Positions 19,333 to 30,801 of a DNA stretch of 64,000 nucleotides are shown here, one piece after another (the stretch's first letter is position 1; every line of letters starts with the position of its first letter). Location: assembly GCF_040807025.1 (NCBI RefSeq), contig NC_090968.1, forward strand, positions 5,011,906 through 5,075,905, written 5' to 3'. The stretch is from Struthio camelus. Taxonomy: Eukaryota > Chordata > Aves > Struthioniformes > Struthionidae. A program made the translations under genes and the position numbers. The notes under the pieces were generated by a model that worked only from the letters and a program-made list of their open reading frames with translations, did not search any database and had not been told where the DNA came from.

Positions 19333-21824
19333 GCCGGATGCGACTGTCTCCCAGTGCTGTGCCTGCCGGCTGCCTTGATTGCACGGGGAGGGATAACACG
19401 AGATCTCAGTGTTTCACCCAGCAAGCGCCGGGCCCGACCCGTGCTTCAGCCAGCTAAACGGCTCCGCGGCGCAGCAACAGCCCCAGAAAACCGTGAACTG
19501 CAGAAATAAATACTGGGAACTTGGCATCTGTGGAGACCAGCAGCGACCACATCGGGACGGTGTGCCGGTGCGGGCTCCGAAGCCGAGCCGGTCTGGGCAG
19601 CGTCAGCAGAGCGCCGGCACCCGCGGGCTGGCCCCCGCGCTGGCCAGGAGCGCCGCCGGCTGCCCTCCCCGCAGCCCGCTGCGAGCCCTCAGCTCCCTCC
19701 CGGCAGCCTCGCGGCGTCCCTGCTCGGTAACCTCCTCTCCAAGTTAACTGAGTAATGCAGCGAAACCTTAGCCGCGCTGCTCGCAGGCTGAAAACGAAAC
19801 GCCGTGCAAGCGCGCCAGCGGGCCGCCGGGCATGCCTGCGGGGCGGCCCCCGCCCCCACGGGTGGTTTTGAAAAGGCTCTTCCTTTTGGCAGCTTTTTAG
19901 CTGAAAGTGGAAAATTACACAGATCACCCTTGGAACTGATGGTTATATCATTAATCATGCTTTTTAAAAAAAAAAAAAAAAAAAAGCCAACTCCCAAAGC
20001 AAATGCCACAAAGGCGAGCACCAAATAGCCTTTTCAGGTTGACTTCCAATTGCTTTATCACGTATTTCATCCCATTCCCAAAGGCTCAGGGCTGGGCCTC
20101 AGGAAGTTGCTCACAGCCAGTTTATATATTTTAAGGGTGGGTAAGCTGACAAATAGGAAATCTATGACATGCAATAGCTGATAATGCATGATGCATTTCC
20201 CCCTGCCCTGTGAATTACTTGAGGCTACGCTTTATTTAAATAGCATCATGCCCAGAATTGCAACGCACAGCATCCCCAGATGACATCAGAGGGAAAATTA
20301 AGCAATTCCCCTTGTTTTTGGCGCTTTTTTAGCTCAGATATTTTAAGTCGCTTTTTTGGCCCGATTCCCAAGTGATCTTTCTTCAATTTAAATAAATGTC
20401 TCCGAATTAAGAAAAAAAAAAAAGGCAAAACAAAACACTACACAAAACAAACACATGTGGTGAGGCACTCAGTTGTTCCAAAGCAGCGAGCAAAGCCAAG
20501 CAGCCGTGCCAGGCCCTGTCCGCCCACTTAACCGAGCCTGTCAAAAGCAATAATAAACAACACTTGTGCGGCGCTCGACGCGTACGCCGCGCCGGGCCGC
20601 GCTCGCTGGGCCCGCCGGCAGCGCGGGAAAGCGCCTGGGGCTCCTTCGGCCCCGCCGCCGGCCCCGCGTGCCCTCGCCCGCCCGCTCTCCTTGGCGCCCC
20701 GGCGCGGCAGGGCCATCGCTGCCATCGGCCTCGATGCCCAGGGCAGTTTCTGGTGGTGTCACAAGCGCCCGTCTCCAAAGTCGGCATCCGAGGCGAGGGG
20801 CAGCGTGGGAAGCGGGAGCGAGGAAACACCGGGGGATATATGAGCACCGGCAGCAAATAAGTAAATAAACAAAATATCGCGGCGCCAGCCGGGAGCGCCC
20901 GGCCGCCCCAGCAGCACGTTGCGGCAATGCCCCAAGTCAGCGCCTTGTTGGTTTTTCCACCAGGTTTGTGCCAGTGCAAAGGTCCCAGCTGAAGTTAAGC
21001 AAGCTGCAGGGCAAGGCACGATTCCCCCCCCCCCCTTTTTTTTTTCCAGGAGGCTCCGCTCCGTGCCCGAGACGTGCTCAGCTGAGCCACTGCTCTTGTG
21101 CCATCTGCTGACCAGAGACCTGTCCCGGCCCTTCCATTCCCCAGGACGGTATGGGACTGCTGCAGACGCCTCCGTCCGGCTCCTCGGTCCAGCCCCGCAG
21201 CGGAGACGCCGTCTCTGCCCCCGCTCTGCCGCGCCGCCCCCGAGGACCCCGCCATCCCCTGGGCTTGCGGACTGCAAACTGCCCCGAGAAGACAAACCCA
21301 AGCTCTCCTCCCCGCCCAGGAGACCTTGGTCCTTGGCCGAGGACGCCCTCGGGCTGGGTGCCCCCCGGGAGCCCCCGGCCTGGCCCAATGGGTGCTGCAG
21401 CCCGCGCGTGGCGCCCCTCGTTGCCCAAGTGAAGGGGGGAAAGGAGCCGCTGGTTAGATGAAGACTGCGGTCTACGTCGGGCTGCCTAGCAAACGTGACT
21501 AATGGGCAGGCGTGAGAGAGACCCCCCAACACCAGCTAATCACCAAGGTGTGAGCGTACGCCAGCGGCTGCCGTAGCTGTAAAAAAATCAGCTCGTCTAA
21601 TGCGGCGAGGCCAGAGCAGCCCTGAGCGCGTCCATCTGCGAGTCCCCACGTCTCCCACCTGGCAGCACCGGGGCGCACCGGCTTGCTCGGCACGGAGCAC
21701 CAAAATAATCCAGCCTACAAATAACTAAGTCCCCTGCTCACCAGCTGGTGAGACCGCGCTTACCGCTGGGGACCGCTCTTAACGCCGAGCGGCGTTTTGC
21801 TCTGCCGAGCGCGGCGCGCCGCCC

Positions 21825-21866
21825 CCAAATCTCGGCAGCGCTCTCCAAATCTCGGCAGCGCTCTCC
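21825..21866. repeat. 20-bp direct tandem duplication
   Basis: The unit ccaaatctcggcagcgctct occurs twice in a row (21825-21844 and 21845-21864), followed by the first two bases of a third copy. It sits in a CpG-rich block. It is probably a slippage duplication. Confidence 0.9.
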
Positions 21867-23896
21867 GGCGGGGCGCTCGGAGCGGCTCCCGGCCCGACGC
21901 TTCCCCCCCCGCCGGCGCTCAGCAGCGACCACTAAAAGCGACGCGAGCTGCACGTCCCGCAGGGCCAAGCAGAGGGCACTGCTGGCTAATGCTTCGGGCC
22001 GGCGCTCGGGAAAACCGGAGCTGAGAAACTCGGGGCTACGGCTGGGGGCCGGACAGCACCAGGGCTGGCTGTCGCCGCCGCGGTCCCGGCCGGCAGGGAC
22101 GCGTTTCCAGCGGGGCTGGACGCTCCTCCGACAGCGCCCCGGGGCTCGGCTGGACACCCGGCGGAAACCAGATACGTCGGGAGATGCAGTTGCTCTGCTG
22201 CCGCAGGAATGCTCTGGTGTAAATGACCGACAGGGGCTAGAAGTAGCTTTCTCCTGATTTCATCTAACCTAGTTAAAAAGAGTAGTAATGTCCCTGGGTA
22301 GTTACAATTAAATTAACTTGCCAGCCAAAAAGAAGCAGATGATTTATGACCGTTTACGATCGATCTTCTCAGTCTTTTCGCTGGAAGTCCCCGCGGGGCC
22401 TGCCGTTGCCGAAACGGGGCGTGCTGTGCGGCGGGCGCGAGCTGCCGCGCTCCTCTGAGATTCACGGGCGTGGGAGCTCGGCCGGGCCCGAGCCGAGGGC
22501 ACAAGAACCAGCGCGGCCGCCGAGCTGTCAGCTGGGCAGATGCTGCTGAGATGACGTACGAGTTTGACCCAAGCCTGCTGCTGAGCCAGAAGCCATCTGG
22601 GCTCCGCGCGGGCGCTGAGCGGCGCCGGAACCCACCGCCCCAGCACGGGGAGCAGAAAGGGCCCTTTCTGCCCCAAACTGGGCCCAGCCAGGTGAGGCCA
22701 CGGCCACCTGCGCCAGGTGGGATCTTCCTGGGGGATGCTGAGGTGACCGGGACTAATCCAGCCCCTCCAGCCTGCTAAGCTCCGCTTTACTTTCCTCTCC
22801 CCCAGCTGGACCGTCCGGCCCTCGCTCAGGTGAACTCTGGCGTCTCCATCAATCTCTGCGGCGCAGCGTCATTGGGGGGGGGGGGGGGGATAAAGCTGCT
22901 TATCCCGAGTCCTTCCGGCTCATCTCGGTTGCAGCCAAGCATTTCACCTTGGCGCCGGCTGCCTCCTGCCACCAGTGAGCTGAGGTGTAACGTTACTGCC
23001 CGTTTGCCCTCGCCTTTTGGTGTTTTGAGGCCCAAACAAGCCATGCAGAGGTGGCAATGAGTCCAGCTGGGGAAGAAGCGGCCAGGGCTGGCCAGTGCCT
23101 CCCAGCAGGGCCGGAGGCAGCGCCTGTCCCGAGGGCGCCAGCCCCACACCGGGCTCCGGAGGGGGCACAGGCCTCAGGGACGGGGAGGTGGCAACGGCGC
23201 CTGGCAGAAGCCTCCCCATCGCCTGCTCTCCTCTGGCACGCCGTTTCGCCCTGTTTTGCTTAAAAACGGCCTGCGTGGTCGTGCCGCACCGTGCTGCGGC
23301 AGCCTCAGGAACACCGCGGCCTTCCCGGTGCCTGGGGGCTCCCGGCCGGGCTCTGCCGGGCCCCGCGGGAGCACGGCGCTGCCAGCCCGGAGACGGCATC
23401 TCTGGGCCCAGCGTGAGCTCTTCACGCGGATGGTGGTCGCAGGGCTGCTAATAATGTGACTGGTCATGGTTTGCACGCCGTGATGCCAGCGCATTGGCAC
23501 AGATATCCCGCAGGCATCAACACCTGCAATACCAACAACACAGGACACAGAGGGTGGGAATAAACCCATGCGTTAAGCAGAAATAAGGATGGACCGAGAA
23601 CACTTTTCTCCCCCAGCCAGCGTATTTATTTTCCCTCCCGTTTCAGCCCCTCATTTCCTTGCCTGCCTTGGGGTAGTTTATTTATTCAGCCTCCCCTAAC
23701 AGTCCAGTTCGGCTCTGTTGGTGGTGTGGGAGATACCGACCCAACCCAGACAAAAACTCGCTGCGCTCTGTCATGGCTATCAGCAAACACCCCCCCGCCG
23801 AGGCCAGCCAGGAATTTTAATGGCCGGAGCCGCTCGCTGCGCCCCGATAAGGCCGGCGGGGCCCCGTGGCAGGCGGCCGCCATCGAGGGCCCCCCC

Positions 23897-24038
23897 GGCT
23901 CCTTGACTCCCTCGCTCCCCCGGCTCCCCCAGCTCCCCCAGTTCCCAGGGTCTCCCGGCTCCCCGGCTCCCCCCGCTCCCCAGCTCCCCCGATTCCCCGG
24001 CTCCCCCTGGCTCTCCGGGTGCCCCCGGCTCCCCCGGC
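23897..24038. repeat. C-rich GGCTCCCC minisatellite upstream of NKX2-6
   Basis: About fifteen degenerate units of 8-11 bp, around GGCTCCCCC, CAGCTCCCC or CGCTCCCC, run head to tail. The opposite strand has many runs of four to six G and could form G-quadruplexes. It ends about 430 bp before the NKX2-6 start codon. Confidence 0.85.
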
Positions 24039-24089
24039 CCGCGGCGGCGGCAGCCCCGGAGCGGCGCTGGTGGGGGCCCCCGTCGCAGC

Positions 24090-24190
24090 TAGGTGGTCGG
24101 CGCCTTATCAGCCCTTATCTCCCCTCGCCGCTCGCTAATGTGACCTTAATGGAGGCTAAAATCGACACGATGTGTTTTATTGCGGCTTAG
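24090..24190 (+). promoter_or_regulatory. NKX2-6: Putative NKX2-6 proximal element with paired GATA sites
   Basis: Two GATA sites in the same orientation, CTTATC at 24104-24109 and CTTATCT at 24114-24120, are spaced one helical turn apart. A further GATAA lies at 23846-23850. The element is an AT-richer patch inside an otherwise C/G-rich upstream region, about 350 bp before the start codon. NK2-class cardiac and pharyngeal genes are known GATA-factor targets, so a proximal enhancer or promoter role is plausible. No TATA box was seen. Confidence 0.4.
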
Positions 24191-24464
24191 CCCGAATCCA
24201 CCGCCCCCCCGGCCCCGGCCCCGGCGCTTCCCCTTGTTTTGGCAATACGGAGGCGGCGGGCCGAGGGGGCTGGCTGCCTCCCGGCCCGGCGGAGCCCGCA
24301 GCCCCGGGGCGGCGCACGGCCGCTCCCCCCCGCCCCGGGACCCCCCCCCCCCGGGCTGCCGCCCCCCGGGCGCGGCGGCGGGGCCGGGGGTGGCGCCTGC
24401 CGGGCGGCAGGAGGCCGGGCAGAGGCGGGGAGCGGCCCCGGTGCGCGCAGCCCCGGCGCGGACC

Positions 24465-26676
24465 ATGCTGCCCACCCCTTTCTCCGTCAAGGACATCCTC
24501 AGCCTGGAGCGGCCGGACCCCGTCGGGGGGCTCCGCGCCGCCCCGGGCCCCGCTGCCGCCGCCGGGGATGCGCGGAGCGGCGGCGGCGACGAAGAGCCGC
24601 AGCCGCGTAAGTGAGCCGGGAGGGGCAGGGAGCGGCCCGCAGCCCCCCGGCCCCGGGGCCAAACGCCGCCGGGCTCCCGGGGGCTCCCGGCGCCCGCGGA
24701 GCCGCGGCGGGGCCGGGCAGGGGCAGCGCGGCCGCCGCCCGCCCCTGCGCGCCGGGAGCAGAAGCGAGCGCAGTTTCCGCGCGGGGCGGCGGGCGGGCGG
24801 CGGAGCCTGTCGCCTCTCGACGGAGGTTATTTTCCCGCAGTTCGCGGTGGGAAATGTCGTTTTCCCTCCTCCGGCCCGTTTCCCAGGGCGGTATTTCGTT
24901 GCGGGCGTGTTACCCGCCGCCCTCCGAGCGGCCCGCCGCATCCTGCCCTGCTGCGCCCAGCGCGCCGCAGCCGGGACGTCCCGTCCCTTCGTTTGCAGCA
25001 CCGCAAGCTCCCGATTGCCACCTCGCCCTAACGAGCGCCGAACTAAACCGTAACATAAGAATAGGCTATTTTCGGTTAGCAACGAGACCTGCTGGCGGGC
25101 TGGCGCCTCCCCTCTCGGACGAGCGTTTGCCCCTCGCCCCCCGCGCAGACCGTCGGCCAAAGCCGAAAAACCGCCCGCGCTTTGGGTGCCGCAAAAGCCC
25201 TAATTCGATGCTGCGCAAATTTGTCGCCGCCGCAGCCCCGCCGGGGGGTCTCAGCGCCCTACGGCGACGGTCGCTGCCCGGCGCCCCTCACCGTGTCTTC
25301 GGCCGCCGGCACCGGGACGCGCCGCGGGAGCCGCCCGCTGGCCGGGGCCGGGCGCGGATCCTGCGCTCGCCCCGCGGAGCACACAGACCGGGGAAGGGCC
25401 GGGAAGCAGAGCCTGAGCCCAGGCACGGGGGGCCAGGGCGGCCGAGGGGGAGCGCGGCCGGCCGAAAGGGAGAGCAGCCCGCGTGAAACCCCAACCGAGA
25501 CGAAACAAAAACGAAAAATAACCCGACTTTGCCTCTTCTCGCCGATCTAACAATTTCCCTCATTCATTCGCAGCCCCTTCGTTGCTCTAGCAAAGAGCTG
25601 CCAGATTCCCCTTCCCTCGGGCGCTAGAGGAAAATCCTGCCCGAGGACCCCTTGCAACCACTTCCACCTGCTCCAGGGCAGAGGGACCGGGATGGGGATT
25701 TGTGCTTGGGCGGGGGGGTGCTCAAACCTGCGGCCACAGCGTATCCTGCTCCTCCTGCGCCCCTCTGGGCTGGAGCTGCCACGGCTGTGGCACCCACAGC
25801 AGCACCGACACCCTTAGGAATGACCACAATGAAGCTTTGGCTAAAATTCACGCGACAGCTAGGCTTCTAATTCCATCCAAAAAGGGGGGGGGGATTTTCT
25901 TGACTTTCCATTGAACTTCATATGAATGCTCATATTAAATTCGGCAAATGGATATGCTCCTTCATCTTATTCCCGAGGGGCCCCGTTCCCCATTTGATTC
26001 CTTCTCCAAAAACTCACCTTCCCTGGGAACAGGACCGGGGTCGGGTCTCATTTTGCTTTGGGTTTTTCTCACTGCAGGAAATTGTGTGATCTCCCGCTCC
26101 TTCGAGGCACACGACACCAAAGCCGACCCCTGCAACCCTCCCAAGCAGCGGCAGCGCAGAAAACCCAGGGTTTTGTTTTCCCAAGCTCAGGTGTTTGAAC
26201 TGGAAAGGCTGTTTAAGCAGCAGAAATACCTCTCCGCTCCGGAAAGGGAACACCTCGCCAGCCTGCTCCAACTCACCTCCACGCAGGTGAAAATCTGGTT
26301 CCAGAACAGGCGCTACAAGTGCAAGAGGCAAAGGCAGGATAAGTCCCTGGAGCTGGCTGCCCAGCCGCCGCCGCCGCCGCGGAGGGTGGCCGTGCCGGTG
26401 CTGGTCCGGGACGGCAAACCCTGCCTGGGGGGCTCCCCGCCTTACTCGGCCCCGTACAGCGTGGCCGCCGGCCCTTACGCCTACAGCACCTACTACAGCA
26501 CCTATAGCTGCAGCCCCTACGGCGCTAACTACGGCTACGCCGGGGGGCTGCCGGCACCCACCGACACGGCTCCCGCCAGCCGCGTCGCCAACACGAGCTT
26601 TGGGGTGGCCAGCGCAGCCCCAAACCAGCCCCCGCACTTGCAAGCCGTGGTGCAAGCGGGGATCAGGGCTTGGTAA
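24465..26676 (+). CDS. NKX2-6: NK2-class homeobox transcription factor NKX2-6 (two exons)
   Basis: Exons 24465-24606 and 26078-26676 join in phase 1 (donor GTAAGTGAG, acceptor TTTCTCACTGCAG) to give 246 residues. The start has an A at -3 and opens directly on the tinman repressor motif [14 protein letters not shown] (residues 2-15). The homeodomain is residues 74-133, with Trp48, Asn51 and the NK2-defining Tyr54 in [10 protein letters not shown]. The NK2-specific domain ([14 protein letters not shown]) is about 149-162. A tyrosine-rich tail follows, and the protein ends in GIRAW, as in NKX2-5. NKX2-3 and NKX2-5 are close alternatives by homeodomain, but the position between STC1 and NKX3-1 fixes the identity. 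It is a nuclear DNA-binding factor, known in pharyngeal endoderm and outflow-tract development. It is shorter than the human protein (about 300 aa) because the linker before the homeodomain is short. It appears intact. Confidence 0.94.
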
Positions 26677-27205
26677 GCGGCCGCGGGAGCCAGGATGGCG
26701 CCGCGGGAGCCGCCGCGGCACGGCTTTCCCCGGGAGGGGAGCAGTCCGGGGCCTCCGGGGGTTTCTGCCACCCGGGGCGGTCGGACGTGCCCTGCGTGTC
26801 CCCGCCGGGCCACGGCGGGTCGGGAGAGCGGGCCGCTCGCCTTCCTCACTGCGGCTTTGGGGACCGAACGACCGCAGGTGCTTATTTATTTGAGGACAAC
26901 GGGCCCGGAGCCTGGCCCTTCCCGCTCCCACCGGGGTTTGCTCCTTGGGGACGCCAGCGGGCAGCGCTGGGAAAGCTGCTCTTCTTCTAAGGCGACCGGA
27001 AAACAGGGTCTGTGCGCATCACTGTGCCTTTGCTTTTTTAATGAACACTGTATTTAATGCTTAGAGTTTCTCTTTAATCTTCTGAGATATATTTCTGATT
27101 TATATTTCTTAATATCTTCCCAGCACCGATTTTCATTTTTGTTGATATTATTATTACTATTTACAATTAAAAAAAAAAAATTGGTGAAAATGTGCGTTTT
27201 CCCTC
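26677..27205 (+). other. NKX2-6: NKX2-6 3' untranslated region with poly(A) signal
   Basis: The first 250 bp are GC-rich, then the sequence becomes AT-rich. ATTAAA at 27166-27171, followed by a GT-rich segment, is the best poly(A) signal. The end point is inferred. Confidence 0.5.
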
Positions 27206-30200
27206 TCTCATCGCTCTTCAAAACCTAAGGTTTTGACTTTTCCCAGCCACAATTTGCATCTGAGTGCCAGAATCTGATCCAAAGCCAACACGGAAATCCA
27301 TCTGAACACTAACAAATGACCCAGAAAGGATATTGCCCAGCGGTCCAAGCACTGCAGCTCCCAAAGTTTAACCTCTGTTGGTGAGTTCCCCCCTCTCTAA
27401 ACCCTGGCAAGTCTTTTAAGGTCCCGGTTGCTATTTCCTTATTGGTAAAACAGCTCAATATCTGCTTAACAGCTGATCTGGGTGCCCCAGATCCGCATCT
27501 GGCTCTATAGGCATCAAGCCTTTTGATGGGTAAAAGGAATACATATACATTCTGTACACACACACATACGCACACATATGCACACACCCTTGTACGTGTA
27601 ATGCTGAAGAGCCGCATGGCCTTGCACGGGGCGAGGGCTGGGGCTTCACAACCCCGACTTCTGCGCTGGCGTCGGGGCCGGGGAACGGGAGACGCGCTCC
27701 AGAGAGCCACCCTTGCCGTTTCGATTGTTTTGCAGAGAATTTTTTCAGGCGACTCTTCCCGTCGCAGCGTGGGCTTTGCCTTACCTTTCTTTTTTTTTTT
27801 TTATTAGTTCATATGCTTTTTGAAAGGAAAAACCCACTGCTCGAATGATTACTTTTCCTGCCCATCACAACGCCCAGGCAGGAACTAGGATCCCAGCAGC
27901 GTCACTGTTACTAAACCCCGACGCTTCCAGCCTCGCCGTGAGAGCAGCAGGGCAGGCACGGTCCTACAGGCCGCTTCTCCTGCCACGAGTTTGTGAGGCC
28001 TCTCTCAGAGCACCTGCAGCTGCCGGCGTTAGCGGGCGCTGCAGGAGGCATCAAAGGGGAGCACAGCCGATACCCTGCACAAGCGGGATGAATCCGTGAG
28101 TTACACTTGCTCAACTACCCTGTTAAGGCTATTTTGAGAGCTTGGCCACGAGGGGCTGCATTTCCCAAGGACTTTGGCCTGCACAGGGCGAATCGGAGCT
28201 GCTGCAGCCCATCGCGCCTTGCAGAAGCAGGACACGCTGAGGAGCCGCTGCCTCCTTCCTCGTCCCCCTCTCTTCCTGCCGCCTTCTTACCCTCCAGGAG
28301 AGGCTGGCAGGAGGCCACTGAGGTTTTACCGCACACGGCCCCATCACTCCAGCTTTCGCTCGCTTCCCCGACGGGCCGTACCTGACATCCAAACCAAAGG
28401 AGAGAAACCTGCTCGCGCCCCCGCCGCGGACGCCAAGGGAGAGCCAGCGCAGCCAGCAGCATTTCCAGCACCGGGGCTGAAGCGCGAGTTTAACAGCGCC
28501 GAGCACGCCCGGGTTTTTTTGCGTTGAGGTTCGACAGCAAAACGAGGCAAGAGCAAGAGGCTCCAGGCTTGTGCTGGAAAATAAGAAATTATTCTGCCCA
28601 CATTAGAAATTACCCACTCTGCCAGCCACTACAAAACCGGGAAGATCTGTCCCAAACACGCCTCCCCCCCCCAAACCGGCCAACCTTTGCGTGGCCAGCC
28701 GCAGGGGGCTTGCACGAGGCGAGAAACGGCCGCGGAGGGGTGTTGCAGCAAGGGGCTGCAAGCGCAGCATCCCTGGCCACGGCCGGCCGCCAGAGCCCGT
28801 CCCGGACGCCTGCTACTGCTCACACCGAGGGCTGCAACGGGGCGAAAACGGGCCTGGCCGAAAAAGTGCCGTGCAGCCAGGCGCGAGGGGTCGAGCAGGC
28901 GGATAGGAGCGGCGCTAAGAGCTACGGCAAAGCTGTCGCTGCAAAGCCGCGGTGTAGCAGAGCAGCCCCGCGATACCCCGATGCCCCTGGAGAGGGGCAA
29001 ACAGCCCAGCTGCAGGCACAGAAACCCTCCAGCTACGTCTTCTGCTCACACGCTTGTGCGGCTGCCTAAAAGCCCAAGTGCTCCGGCGCGCAGCGGGGGA
29101 GCGTGCACCGAGCTCCTAACGTCTGCGGCACCTGGGAAACAACCAAACGCCCCTACTGCACCTATTGCAACCTTCGTCCTCTCAGAGGTTGAAACAGCAA
29201 CGGTGACGGCACGAAAGGACGGAGCTGAGCAAGGGGACAGAAGTAGCCGGCTCCGAAATGAGGCACAGAGCTCGCGCAGCGCTGCGCCCGCAAGGCACGG
29301 GGGCATCGGCCGCACGGTCCTGCCCGTGAGCCCTGAAGCATGGCTGACTTCGCTGCAGCTCCTGGTGCAGGTTGTGTCTTCTGGCCCTCTTTGCAAGGCA
29401 GCCGGTGGGCTTCGGAGGGTCTCGCTCCTTGCTTTGCCGGCGCTCGCCGGCTGGCTGTCAGCTCCGCTGCGACACAGGTAAGGATGCCTGCCAACGTCGC
29501 CTACGGGGCCCAGGGGGTGCTGCCGCGAGCGAACGCGCTTCCCGGGGGACACGGTCCCAGGGCCAAATCCTGCTCTGCCCGGGGGCGTCCCCCCCCGGCT
29601 CGCTTGGCCTCGCTTTGCCGTGATTTTTTTTTTTTTAAAAAATCACGTGCTGGACACGTTTGCGGATGTGGCTAGGGATTTTACGTGCAGAAGGGGAATT
29701 TGTCGTGAAAACAGAAACTCTAGGAGTCTGACGCATCGACGGCACGTAGAGCGCGGGTGCTGAGGAAGGGGCAGGCGCGACACAGAGGGGGCGACCGGGG
29801 CGGCGCGGTCCGGCCGTCCCCGTCCCGCTGGGCGCCCTGGAGCCCGGGGCCTCGCCGGGGCCGCGGCTTCTTACGCAAACGCTGTCCCAGGCTACAGGTG
29901 GCTGAGGTCTCGCGCTAAAATTATGCTTAATTTTTCATGCTAACGCCGCCGGGGGCCCCTTCCTGTGCAAGCGAGCGAGACCTCTGCCTCCGATCTGCTC
30001 TCCCGCTCCATCGTGCCTTAATCCGCATCCTGAAGCCCCTTCACAAAGATAGATGAGGGGGTCTTTAACATCTTTTTCTCCTTTTTTAAACAAACTGAAA
30101 GTTCAAAGTGAAAGTTTTGGAAGGAAACCCTCAAAACCTAGATAAGAAGAAGCTTTTTCCTCTTTTTTTTTTTTTTTTTAACCCTCTTAAAACTCAGCAT

Positions 30201-30545
30201 TCCCACGGAGCTCTAGGGCCGGCCCGGAGGACACGCAGCACCTCCCCAGCTGGGAGCAGGCAGCGCGCGGCCGGCCCGGGCTGGAGGACGGCATCGTCCC
30301 GGGACGGGAACGCCGCCCCGGCGCCCCAAAACCCCGTCCGCAGCGATGCTCCGGCTGCCGGGAAGGAGGCAGCGGCTCAGGGTTATTCCAACCGCCGGCG
30401 CCGGGAGCGCGAAAGCTCCGGGGGGATCGGGAGGCGGCGGCGGTGGCTGGGATGCGCCGCGCTGCGGGGCCGGCCGCAGCATCCCGGGCAGCGGGAGAGC
30501 TCCCGGGAGCCGAGCCGGCGGCGCAGGGCGTAGGCTCCCGCCGGG
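27206..30545. other. Intergenic region between NKX2-6 and NKX3-1
   Basis: No gene was recognised in these 3.3 kb. They hold a CA-rich microsatellite (27555-27588), T-rich tracts, an 11-bp hairpin made of CGTGATTTTTT and its complement (29619-29647), and rising GC and CpG content towards NKX3-1. An AT-richer patch at about 29.88-30.07 kb could be a cis-element. Open frames here are GC-driven. Confidence 0.6.
27555..27588. repeat. CA-rich microsatellite
   Basis: This is an interrupted ACACAC run broken by TACG and TATG steps. It is an ordinary imperfect dinucleotide repeat. Confidence 0.8.
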
Positions 30546-30549
30546 ATCT

Positions 30550-30620
30550 CCAATCAGGCCCGGGAGGCTTGGCTGCCGGCTGTATAAACGCGGCGCCGGG
30601 CGGGCGGGCGGCCAGAGCGC
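30550..30620 (+). promoter_or_regulatory. NKX3-1: NKX3-1 core promoter (CCAAT and TATA boxes)
   Basis: CCAAT lies at 30550-30554 and TATAAA at 30583-30588, predicting transcription start near 30613-30618 inside a CpG island. The first AUG downstream (30658) would then lie about 40 nt into the mRNA and the second in-frame AUG (30802) about 185 nt in. Confidence 0.7.
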
Positions 30621-30801
30621 TCCGGGCAGGGCGAGGAGGAGGAGGAGGAAGAGGAGGATGAGCGCCGGGGTGCTGCCTCCAGGGAGGCCGGGAGCCCCCG
30701 GCAGTGCCGAGGCGGTGGGAGGCCAGCGGCACCCCGGGGACCCCAACCCGGCCCGGCGGCAGCCGGCAGCGGGGCCGAGCCCCACGCGGGGCCGGCAGAC
30801 C

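Larger units (their letters stand above)
16366..23890. other. Intergenic region between STC1 and NKX2-6
   Basis: No gene was recognised. GC- and CpG-rich blocks (about 16.38-16.64, 17.55-17.75, 18.17-18.66, 19.55-19.87, 20.56-21.45 and 21.75-22.65 kb) alternate with A- or T-homopolymer tracts and an AT-balanced island near 20.03-20.41 kb. A 20-bp minisatellite lies at 19.04-19.33 kb. Many long open frames occur on both strands, but they follow GC content or the minisatellite and match no known family. Confidence 0.65.

Noticed and set aside
24177-25160. 327-codon open frame on the minus strand across NKX2-6 exon 1
   Set aside because: The sequence is so GC-rich that stop codons are rare in all frames. 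The translation is Pro/Arg/Gly low complexity, matches no family, and overlaps a well-supported exon.
26014-26931. 305-codon minus-strand open frame over NKX2-6 exon 2
   Set aside because: It is the antisense shadow of the homeobox exon.
29619-29647. Hairpin CGTGATTTTTT / AAAAAATCACG as a possible terminator or small RNA
   Set aside because: Most of the stem is a homopolymer T/A run, and rho-independent-like shapes have no meaning in this genome. Chance is sufficient.
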